A stretch of DNA of 64,000 nt from assembly GCF_040219335.1 (NCBI RefSeq), contig NZ_JAVJSQ010000029.1, forward strand, positions 248,001 to 312,000. The letters are read 5' to 3'. This stretch comes from Gimesia sp. GTDB taxonomy: Bacteria > Planctomycetota > Planctomycetia > Planctomycetales > Planctomycetaceae. Below, piece by piece: positions 32,526 through 39,041 of this stretch (positions are counted from its first letter, which is position 1; each line of letters begins with the position of its first letter). Made by a program: the position numbers and the translations under genes. A model generated the notes under the pieces. That model was given only the letters and a program-made list of their open reading frames with translations. It ran no database searches and was not told where the DNA came from.

Positions 32526-34484
32526 ATGGAACGGACCGCCCCCGTGCAATCGCTCTCCCGCATTCACCAACTCGATACCAGCGTGATTAATAAAATCGCC
32601 GCCGGAGAAGTCATCGAGCGGCCGGCCAGTGCGGTGAAAGAACTGCTCGATAACAGCATCGATGCCCTCGCGACCCGTATCGAAGTTGACATCATGAATG
32701 GCGGCGCCGATCTGATTCGCGTCGTCGATAACGGGGAAGGCATCCACCCCGACGACCTGCTGCTCGCCGTCTCCAGTCACGCCACCAGTAAAATTTCCAA
32801 CGCCGACGATCTCTTCAGCGTGCAGACCATGGGGTTCCGCGGCGAGGCCCTCGCGTCCATTTCTGAAGTCAGCCGCTTCCGTATCCGCACCCGCACCGCC
32901 GACCAGACACAGGGACTCGAATTCGAAGTCAACACAGGCACTCCCGGAAAACCACAGCCCTGTGGCTGTCCGCTGGGCACCTCGATCGAAGTCCGACAGC
33001 TGTTCGCCAACACGCCGGTCCGCCGCAAGTTCCTCAAAACGACCAAGACTGAATTCGGCCACATCAGCGAACAGTTCACCCGAGCCGCCCTCGCGCATCC
33101 CCGGCTCTACATGGTTCTCAGACACAACAACAAAGTCATCTTCGATCTCCCGCCGTCCGATAATCTCATCGATCGGCTCCGCCTGTTCTACGGCAAGAAA
33201 CTGTCCGACCACCTGATCTGGGTCGAATCGCAATTGGAAGACGTCCGCATCTGGGGCTATGTCTCGCATCCCAGCGAAAACAAATCGACTCGCAAAGGAC
33301 AGTACCTCTTCCTCAACGGACGCTGGATTCAGGATCGCACCCTGCAGCACGCGTTGACCGAAGCCTATCGCGGACTGCTCATGGTCGGCCGTCAGCCAAT
33401 CTCGTTCCTCTACCTCGACATGCCCCCCTCCATGGTCGACGTCAACGTGCATCCCACGAAATCGGAAGTCCGCTTCCGCGACAGCCAGTCGCTGTACCGA
33501 CAGCTGCTCTCCACGCTCCGCAGCCAGTTCCTCAGCATGGATCTCCAGTCGCAGATGTCGCTCTCCAAAAAAGGCGACCTCCCCGAGCCGTCGCAACCCA
33601 TGGTTCCGACACCCGAACAGAAACAGACACAGCTCGAACTGACCACCTGGGCCAAGGAACAGCTTAAACAGGTCGCCGACGATCTCCCCAGTCAGAAAAT
33701 CAGCGGCGAAGCCCGCATGATTTCGCCCCCCTCCGACCTGGCGGCTCCCTTTACCGCCGCCGACGCGATTCCCCTCTCGCACTTCCAGCAACAGCGCGAA
33801 CAGGAACAGGCTGGAGCAGGGGAGAGTACATCCCCCACACCGGCTGAACCCGCGGCGCCCTTCATTCCCGACATCGATCGCCCCGCAGATCAGTTCGCGG
33901 AAGCCGCTACCGCCGATCTCAGACCGATCCAGGTCCTCAACTGTTACATCGTCGTCGAAGTCAAAGGCGCGCTGACCATCATCGATCAACACGCCCTGCA
34001 CGAACGGATCATGTACGAGTACTTCCGCAAACGTGTACTCGCTCAGACGGTCGAAGCACAAAAGCTGCTCGTCCCGCTGACCATCGAAATGAGCGCCAAG
34101 GAGACGGCCCTCGTTCTCGACCACGCCGAGATGCTCGCCAGCTTCGGACTCGGCATCGAAGAGTTCGGCGGCAACACACTGCTGGTCACCAGCTATCCCG
34201 TCATGCTGAAAAAGGCGAACCTCGAACAGCTCGTCCGCGACATCGCCGACAACCTGGACAACGCCAAACAGCCCTCCCGCCGCGATCTGCTGGATGAACT
34301 CATCACGATGATGTCCTGTAAAGCCGCCATCAAAGCGGGACAGCGCCTGACGCAGGAAGAAATCTACAGCCTGCTCGAACAGAGGCACCTCATCGACGAC
34401 GCCCACCACTGTCCCCACGGTCGGCCTTCCGCACTGGTGCTCAGCCATGCCGAGCTCGACCGTCAGTTCGGACGCATGGGTTAA
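32526..34484 (+). CDS. mutL: DNA mismatch repair protein MutL, endonuclease type
   Basis: A 652-residue MutL. The ATG at 32526 is preferred over the TTG at 32502. The N-terminal GHKL ATPase is complete: IAAGEVIERPASAVKELLDN, VVDNGEGIHPDDL and TMGFRGEALASISEV. A Pro/Gln-rich linker covers about 345-465. The C-terminal domain has DQHALHERIMYE near 487-498, an exact match to the DQHA(x)2E(x)4E nicking motif, with SCKAAIKAG and CPHGRP as supporting metal-site motifs. It should therefore nick the discontinuous strand itself, as in organisms without MutH. It follows ubiX by 135 bp and may be transcribed with it. Confidence 0.96.
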   Translation: MERTAPVQSLSRIHQLDTSVINKIAAGEVIERPASAVKELLDNSIDALATRIEVDIMNGGADLIRVVDNGEGIHPDDLLLAVSSHATSKISNADDLFSVQTMGFRGEALASISEVSRFRIRTRTADQTQGLEFEVNTGTPGKPQPCGCPLGTSIEVRQLFANTPVRRKFLKTTKTEFGHISEQFTRAALAHPRLYMVLRHNNKVIFDLPPSDNLIDRLRLFYGKKLSDHLIWVESQLEDVRIWGYVSHPSENKSTRKGQYLFLNGRWIQDRTLQHALTEAYRGLLMVGRQPISFLYLDMPPSMVDVNVHPTKSEVRFRDSQSLYRQLLSTLRSQFLSMDLQSQMSLSKKGDLPEPSQPMVPTPEQKQTQLELTTWAKEQLKQVADDLPSQKISGEARMISPPSDLAAPFTAADAIPLSHFQQQREQEQAGAGESTSPTPAEPAAPFIPDIDRPADQFAEAATADLRPIQVLNCYIVVEVKGALTIIDQHALHERIMYEYFRKRVLAQTVEAQKLLVPLTIEMSAKETALVLDHAEMLASFGLGIEEFGGNTLLVTSYPVMLKKANLEQLVRDIADNLDNAKQPSRRDLLDELITMMSCKAAIKAGQRLTQEEIYSLLEQRHLIDDAHHCPHGRPSALVLSHAELDRQFGRMG

Positions 34485-34732
34485 ACGGCACACTGTAAGT
34501 TCGTCATTGGTGCACAGTGTCGGTTCCCGTTCTCGCTGCACAAAATGAACTTGATCCACCCCTCTCGATCCGTATGTTATTCCCCTTCTGGCTCGCGCGC
34601 GAGGCGGGTTCGCGTGCACCGGAACAGCCGAAACTGGTGTCGCATTCACACCTGAATCAACGTCGCTGTTCACTCTCGGATCACTGGAACCTGTCGCATA
34701 CATTCGCATTGTGCTCCCTCCCATGTTCAGGG

Positions 34733-34818
34733 CAGACCAGGACACACTCCGGCCAGACGAGGACAAAATCCGGGCCACACCAGGACAAAATCCGGCCACA
34801 TCGGGACAAAATTTTGTC
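34733..34818. repeat. Tandem repeat, four copies of a 21-22 bp unit
   Basis: Units start at 34733, 34754, 34776 and 34797. The shared pattern is CA-C/G-AC-C/G-AGGACAAAATCCGG, diverging most in the first unit (GGACACACTCC) and the last (GGGACAAAATTTTGTC). There are no unique spacers, so this is not a CRISPR array. Confidence 0.85.
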
Positions 34819-34868
34819 TTGACCTCCCGGTGCCTTTTGACAGAATCAGACCCATGATCAAAACAGGA

Positions 34869-34935
34869 TGTAGGGGCAGTGCCTGTGTGCCTGCCCGCCT
34901 GGCGACACTCCACTTGCTTCAACGTCCAATGGACC
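34869..34935 (+). repeat. Family A hairpin repeat, copy 1
   Basis: Starts GTAGGGGCAG, with arms GGGCAG and CTGCCC around a CTGTGTG-type loop, then CCTGGCGACA. The similarity to the copy at 35215-35280 continues through a CACTTGCTTCAA-type segment and CCAATGG, so the full element is about 65 bp. Confidence 0.75.
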
Positions 34936-34953
34936 TCCATAGAAAGCTCCCCC

Positions 34954-34982
34954 GTGAGCGGAATGGCGCCACCACCGGTAAA
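34954..34982 (+). repeat. Family C repeat, partial copy
   Basis: Begins GTGAGCGGAATGGCGC and runs to CCGGTAA, matching the left half of the complete element at 38107-38186. The right terminal repeat is absent here. Confidence 0.55.
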
Positions 34983-35214
34983 ACAGGGAGCGTCAACCCT
35001 CCCTCCCCGGCAGCCAACCTCCTCTACCCCCACGCTCAAAAAATAGAAACAACCAATCCTACAAATCGGCACCAGCAAGAAAAGACGAAGACCATCCACG
35101 GCACACAGACCACTACTGAACAGGAAGTAGCACTTTGAATTAGCCATCGCCTCACCGCGGCAAGTCAAAAATTTGGGACCACCCCCCGGAGTGCTTCACA
35201 AACCAAAATCCGCG

Positions 35215-35280
35215 CGTAGGTGCGACCCTGTGTGGTCGCCCGCCTAACGACAGACCATTTGCTTCAAATTCCAATGGCAC
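35215..35280 (+). repeat. Family A hairpin repeat, copy 2
   Basis: GTAGGTGCGACC pairs with GGTCGCCCGCC around CTGTGT. The downstream part CATTTGCTTCAAATTCCAA corresponds to the extended portion of copy 1. It is followed 15 bp later by a family B hairpin. Confidence 0.75.
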
Positions 35281-35294
35281 CAGGAAATACATCT

Positions 35295-35350
35295 CGGGTA
35301 ACCCCGGATGCAATCCGGGGCGAGCGCCGCGAGCAGGAGGTCACAGCTCA
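35295..35350 (+). repeat. Family B hairpin repeat, single copy
   Basis: A perfect inverted repeat at 35302-35320 (arms CCCCGGAT and ATCCGGGG around GCA) is followed by GAGCGCCGCGAGCAGGAGGT. This is the shared family B layout of stem, then a GAGCG...GAGCAGGA tail. Confidence 0.85.
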
Positions 35351-35408
35351 CTCAAACAATTCAGGACCGGTTTCATCCATCATCTCTCCATCACAACTGA
35401 AAGATCTT

Positions 35409-35434
35409 TTCGTGTCTTTCGTGCTTTTCGTGGT
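35409..35434 (+). repeat. Family E CGTG-rich repeat
   Basis: A run of TTCGTG-type units (TTCGTGTCTTTCGTG then CTTTTCGTGGT). Further copies are at 37014-37046 (reverse) and 37320-37336 (short). Confidence 0.6.
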
Positions 35435-35635
35435 CGTAAGCCCATCGCACCTTTCGTGGTAGTCAAACCCCACAAACTAAACCTCCTTTAGTAATCCAGA
35501 ACCACCGCCGACTACTCTTCCCGACCCGTTTTCCGACCGGTACAATATTCCCTGCTCACCCTGGCTGGTCAGAACCGAACCGGCAACCACCCGCCAGCTC
35601 ACTACCGAGTCCCGCCCGTTTGGAGAACCCCCGCG

Positions 35636-36979
35636 ATGCTCTCGATCCCCGGCTCATCACAGCGACAGTGTAACGGCTCGCGCCGGCAGTTCCTCAACAT
35701 CGGCGGACTGGCACTCGGTGGACTCTCGCTTCCGCAGATTCTCGCGGCACAAGACCAGGCCGGCACTCCCGCCGGCAAGCTGGGCCACAAAGCCATCATC
35801 ATGATCTTCCTCTCCGGCGGTCCCTCCCACCAGGACATGTACGATCTGAAGATGGACGCCCCCTCGGAAATTCGCGGTGAATTCCGCCCCATCGACACCA
35901 ATGTCCCCGGCATCCAGATCTGCGAACACATGCCCCGCCTGGCCGCGATGATGGACAAGTTTGCCATCATTCGCTCCCTGCACGGCTGCCCCGATCAGCA
36001 CGCCTCCGATCTCTGCATGAGCGGCTGGCCCATCGGCGGCGGAGAGCGGCAGTCAGGGCATCCCTCGCTCGGCGCGGTCGTATCCAAAGTCCAGGGGCCG
36101 GTCGACAAAGCGGTGCCCCCCTTCGTCGGACTCAGCATCAAGAGCCGCCACGAACCGTACGGCAATCCCGGCTTTCCCGGTTTCCTGGGGAAAGCGCATG
36201 CCCCGCTGCAACCGACCGGCGAAGGCATGGACAACATGCGACTGCAGAGCATCACCCTCGATCGCCTCCGTGACCGAAAAGCGTTACTCGCCGGCTTCGA
36301 TGCCTTCCGCCATTCCGCGGATCAGGCCTACGACGGTCTCGACGCCTATTCCCAGCGGGCCTTCGATGTGCTTACCTCCAGCAAACTGGTGGAAGCCATG
36401 GACCTCGAAAAAGAAGATCCCGCGCTCCGCGACCGTTACGGACGGGGCGACGATTCACCCGCGTTCGGCGAAGACGCCGGCCCGCACTGGATGGATCAGT
36501 TCCTGATGGCCCGCCGCCTGGTCGAAGCAGGCGTCCGTTGTGTGACACTCTCCTTCGGCAGCTGGGACCGTCACCATTCGAACTTCGCCCGTCTGCCTCT
36601 GCAGCTCGCGAAACTCGATCAGGGCATTACCGCCCTCGTGGAAGACATTCACAACCGCGGCCTGCAGGATGACGTCAGCGTCATCGCCTGGGGCGAATTC
36701 GGACGCACGCCCCGCATCAACGAAAACGCCGGCCGCGACCACTGGCCGCAGGCCTCCTGTGCACTCCTCGCCGGGGGCGGCATGCGAACGGGCCAGGTCA
36801 TCGGCTCCACCAACCGCCTGGGCGAAGTCCCCCTCGATCGTCCGCTGCACTACCAGAACGTCTTCGCCACCCTGTACCGCCAGCTGGGAATCGACCCCGC
36901 CACCACGACGATCCCCGACCACGCCGGCCGCCCGCAATACACGCTCGATCTCCGCGAACCCATCGCCGAACTGATCTGA
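35636..36979 (+). CDS. DUF1501 family protein, second copy
   Basis: A 447-residue DUF1501 protein. The N-terminus is a Tat-type leader with a twin arginine (NGSRRQFLNIGGLALGGLSL) ending near AAQ. Conserved blocks seen are IMIFLSGGPSHQDMYDLK, RSLHGCPDQHASDLC, the SFGSWDRHHSNF segment, and the C-terminal AWGEFGRTPRINENAGRDHW plus LLAGGGMRTGQVIGST. A GGAGAA ribosome site lies about 10 nt before the ATG. Compared with the copy at 5010-6308 it stands alone, without PPC or DUF1549/1553 partners. Codons are strongly C-ending. It is exported, with unknown activity. Confidence 0.9.
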   Translation: MLSIPGSSQRQCNGSRRQFLNIGGLALGGLSLPQILAAQDQAGTPAGKLGHKAIIMIFLSGGPSHQDMYDLKMDAPSEIRGEFRPIDTNVPGIQICEHMPRLAAMMDKFAIIRSLHGCPDQHASDLCMSGWPIGGGERQSGHPSLGAVVSKVQGPVDKAVPPFVGLSIKSRHEPYGNPGFPGFLGKAHAPLQPTGEGMDNMRLQSITLDRLRDRKALLAGFDAFRHSADQAYDGLDAYSQRAFDVLTSSKLVEAMDLEKEDPALRDRYGRGDDSPAFGEDAGPHWMDQFLMARRLVEAGVRCVTLSFGSWDRHHSNFARLPLQLAKLDQGITALVEDIHNRGLQDDVSVIAWGEFGRTPRINENAGRDHWPQASCALLAGGGMRTGQVIGSTNRLGEVPLDRPLHYQNVFATLYRQLGIDPATTTIPDHAGRPQYTLDLREPIAELI

Positions 36980-36996
36980 TTCTGCGACCACGAATT

Positions 36997-37015
36997 GCTA
37001 GAAAAATTTTCTAGC
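36997..37015. repeat. 19-bp AT-rich palindrome after the DUF1501 gene
   Basis: GCTAGAAAAATTTTCTAGC, with 9-bp arms around one A, located 18 bp after the stop. It could act as a weak terminator in either direction, although there is no separate T-run. It merges into a family E repeat on its right. Confidence 0.6.
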
Positions 37016-37046
37016 ACGAAAAACACGAAAAACACGAAAGAAAAAG
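37014..37046 (-). repeat. Family E CGTG-rich repeat, reverse orientation
   Basis: Read on the minus strand it contains TTTCGTGTTTTTCGTG twice over, matching the repeat at 35409-35434. Confidence 0.55.
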
Positions 37047-37079
37047 GGCTGGCATCAACATATCGAAAACAGTGAGATC

Positions 37080-37256
37080 GGGTAGCCCCGAATGCAATTC
37101 GGGGTGAGCGGAGCGAACAGGAGGTCGCAGCTCATGCATCCAATTTCAGCACCAGGTCTCCTATGAACAAGCCTCAAGAGACACAACGATCACCAGTAGA
37201 CCATTTCGCAGAGACTTCCTGTTGTCTGCGACAATACTGGATTACATCCGGTACCC
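37080..37256. repeat. REPIN-like inverted pair of family B hairpins (177 bp)
   Basis: The left half is a family B hairpin in plus orientation (arms CCCCGAAT and ATTCGGGG around GCA at 37086-37104, then GAGCGGAGCGAACAGGAGGT). The right half is a degenerate variant in minus orientation that carries GTCTGCGACAATACTGGA and ends in CCGGTACCC. The outer ends, GGGTAGCCCCGAAT and the complement of ATCCGGTACCC, match with a short gap. The layout parallels 56306-56497. No ORF inside. Confidence 0.7.
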
Positions 37257-37319
37257 CTCCCGGATCGATTATCTAAAATGACCGGATGCATCTCTTCTCC
37301 AGCCCCCATCTGATTTCCA

Positions 37320-37336
37320 TTCGTGTCTTTCGTGGT
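37320..37336 (+). repeat. Family E CGTG-rich repeat, short copy
   Basis: TTCGTGTCTTTCGTGGT, the ends of the family E consensus with the middle unit missing. Confidence 0.5.
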
Positions 37337-37448
37337 TCCTCCCCACAATAAATCACAGTTTTTGATAGCCCTCACGAAACGCACCTGTTTACAATAGGCC
37401 ATCCGCCATTTCTCGTCCTTTGATTCCCATTTCAGGAAAGTGCCCGTG

Positions 37449-38087
37449 ATGCTCAAATCAACCCTCTGCTTCTGTCTGGCTGTGATGGTTCTGGCTCCCG
37501 CATTCTTACAGGCGGAAAAGAACGCCACACTCAAACCGGCTCTGGTCAAAACCGGCCAGCCCACTCAGAGTGAAGCATTCGACCAGAAAAAACTCGGCAA
37601 GCAGTGGGCCGTCAACAAAGGGGAATGGACTGTCTCGGAAGGTCTGCTCGTCGGTAAAGAACTGCCCGCCGACAAACATGCGGCCGTACTGACCTGGAAA
37701 CTGCCGCACCGCAACTCCATGCTCCGCTGCTCGTTTCAGCTCAAGGATGCAAAGTTCTTTCACCTGAGTCTGAATCATCCCAAAGGGCATCTGTTCCGCG
37801 TGATGATCGACAAGAATGGTATGATTCTCCGCACCGACAAAGACAAGAAAGACCCGCAATCAAAACCAATCACGCTGGCAAAAGCCCAGGGCAAACTCGA
37901 TCCCAACCAGTGGTACACGCTGCAACTCGAAATGCAGGGCGATCAGGTCGTCGCCCAACTGGACAACGGCTTGAAAGTCGCCGGCCAGCATCCCTCTCTC
38001 GACAGCCAGAAGACCGGCTACCGCTTCGTCCTCAAAGGCGACACACTCCTGCTCGACGACATGGCCGTCTGGAACCTCGACGATTAA
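37449..38087 (+). CDS. Exported DUF1080/LamG-like protein of unknown function
   Basis: A 212-residue exported protein. The ATG at 37449 has AGGAAAG about 9 nt upstream and gives a signal peptide ending at LAPAFLQA. The mature part is one concanavalin-like sandwich: DQKKLGKQWAVNKGEWTVSE, LVGKELPADKHAAVLTW, FRVMIDKNGMILR, LDPNQWYTLQLEMQGDQVVA and LDDMAVWNLDD. This is the pattern of DUF1080 (3-keto-disaccharide hydrolase-like) domains, common in planctomycetes, but shorter and without a second domain. Binding or cleavage of a sugar is possible, not shown. Confidence 0.82.
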   Translation: MLKSTLCFCLAVMVLAPAFLQAEKNATLKPALVKTGQPTQSEAFDQKKLGKQWAVNKGEWTVSEGLLVGKELPADKHAAVLTWKLPHRNSMLRCSFQLKDAKFFHLSLNHPKGHLFRVMIDKNGMILRTDKDKKDPQSKPITLAKAQGKLDPNQWYTLQLEMQGDQVVAQLDNGLKVAGQHPSLDSQKTGYRFVLKGDTLLLDDMAVWNLDD

Positions 38088-38106
38088 CCGTCACACATTC
38101 CTCCCA

Positions 38107-38186
38107 GTGAGCGGCAAGGCGCTAACCGCCGGTAATCACGGTTACCGTTGACCACCAGTACCGGCGACGGGACCCTTTCCGCTCAC
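38107..38186. repeat. Family C element with 8-bp terminal inverted repeats
   Basis: Opens with GTGAGCGGCAAGG and closes with CCTTTCCGCTCAC, complementary at 12 of 13 positions. Inside are GCCGGTAATCACGG and TTACCGTTGACC. At 80 bp it is far too short to code. It starts 20 bp after the stop of the DUF1080-like gene, so it could also form that gene's transcript end. A partial relative is at 34954-34982. Confidence 0.7.
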
Positions 38187-38231
38187 ATCATCGGGGGCTC
38201 TCTCAAAGGCACCAGCGAAGTTTTCAGAGTT

Positions 38232-38266
38232 CGCCATTAGCCGCAGGGCGTTCGCCCCGGTTGAAA
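38232..38266 (+). repeat. Short hairpin repeat (family D)
   Basis: Contains TTAGCCGCAGGGCG and TTCGCCCCGGTTGAA, with the stem GGGCG / CGCCC around TT at 38246-38257. Only one copy is visible in the window, so calling it a repeat family rests on my recollection of similar intergenic elements in planctomycetes. Confidence 0.35.
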
Positions 38267-38303
38267 CGACTTTGATATGGAACGTTCGAATTTAGAAACA
38301 CGA

Positions 38304-38430
38304 CGGGTGGGCCCGAATGTAATTCGGGCCGAGCGCAGCGAGCAGGAAATTGTCAGATCAGGCGTTCAATCCAGCCACAGAATTCAAATCCAGAATTGTA
38401 GGGGAGGACCTGTGTGTCCTCCCGCCTGGC
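38304..38430 (+). repeat. 127-bp direct repeat, left copy (family B + family A composite)
   Basis: Begins with a family B hairpin (arms GGCCCGAAT and ATTCGGGCC around GTA, 38310-38330; tail GAGCGCAGCGAGCAGGAAAT), runs through TCAGATCAGGCG and AATTCAAATCCAG, and ends in a family A hairpin (GGGAGGAC / GTCCTCCC around CTGTGT). It matches 38884-39010 with seven differences by my count. Confidence 0.92.
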
Positions 38431-38506
38431 GACATACAATCGAATATAAACTCACGAAGGAAACAGGGACGCCAGCCACCATTATCAGCACATCCACAAT
38501 CAGCCC

Positions 38507-38839
38507 ATGATCTCAACCGTACACAATCACGTAACAGCCAGCCTGACACTCGCCTGCCTGATTTACCTCAGTCTGGCGAGTTGCAGCGATCCGAGTGCAC
38601 CGTTCGCCCAGATACAGGATGCAAAAACCGAAGCCAAAATCTTTCAGGAATTTGCGGCAGACAAAGCCACTTACGAAATCACATTCTTCGATTCCACTGG
38701 CGACAAGCTGAACTATTCTAATGCGAACCCGGAAATCCTCGACTCGGTTACCCGCATCAGCATCAATACTTCTGACGGCACCGAATTTGAGCATCAGGTA
38801 CATGATCCGCAGAACCTGAAATTACTGCTGGTTGAATGA
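38507..38839 (+). CDS. Small lipoprotein of unknown function between direct repeats
   Basis: A 110-residue protein with a type II signal peptide (LTLACLIYLSLASC; lipidated Cys at about residue 26). I do not recognise the mature domain, which is acidic (FQEFAADKATYEITFFDSTG, RISINTSDGTEFEHQVHD). It is the only gene between two copies of a 127-bp repeat with a 580-bp offset, so the block may have been duplicated or moved as a unit. No clear ribosome site is seen upstream of the ATG, which lowers confidence. Confidence 0.6.
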   Translation: MISTVHNHVTASLTLACLIYLSLASCSDPSAPFAQIQDAKTEAKIFQEFAADKATYEITFFDSTGDKLNYSNANPEILDSVTRISINTSDGTEFEHQVHDPQNLKLLLVE

Positions 38840-38883
38840 ATCAACTCTCTCTCTCTGAAGTGACTCCACAATCAGAGAATTCG

Positions 38884-39010
38884 CGGGTGAGCCCGAATGT
38901 AATTCGGGCCGAGCGCAGCGAGCAGGAAATTGTCAGATCAGGCGTACAATCCAGCCACAGAATTCAAATCCAGAATTGTAGCGGCGGACCTGTCTGTCCT
39001 CCCGCCGGGT
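38884..39010 (+). repeat. 127-bp direct repeat, right copy (family B + family A composite)
   Basis: Same composition as 38304-38430. The stem at 38890-38910 has lost one outer pair (A for G), and the A part reads GCGGCGGACC / GTCCTCCCGCC. Most differences fall in the A hairpin. Confidence 0.92.
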
Positions 39011-39041
39011 GCCACATCCATTCACAAATAACAGATCAGCC

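Larger units (their letters stand above)
34485..35635. other. Long repeat-rich intergenic region, no gene
   Basis: No open frame here has coding features. The stretch is built of repeats listed separately: a four-copy tandem repeat (34733-34818), two family A hairpin elements (34869-34935 and 35215-35280), part of a family C element (34954-34982), a family B hairpin (35295-35350) and a family E repeat (35409-35434). A weak hairpin, ACACTGT at 34490-34496 with ACAGTGT at 34514-34520, follows the mutL stop but lacks a T-run. Confidence 0.7.

Noticed and set aside
34733-34818. Possible CRISPR array.
   Set aside because: The units are contiguous and degenerate, with no unique spacers and no cas genes nearby.
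34830-35138. Possible small protein of 102 residues after the tandem repeat.
   Set aside because: The frame runs through family A and C repeats and has no protein-like pattern or ribosome site.
32505-35168. Open frame of 887 codons on the minus strand, opposite mutL and the repeat region.
   Set aside because: It is antisense to a complete MutL with all motifs, has no recognisable domain, and runs through intergenic repeats; it arises from strong C-ending codon use in mutL.
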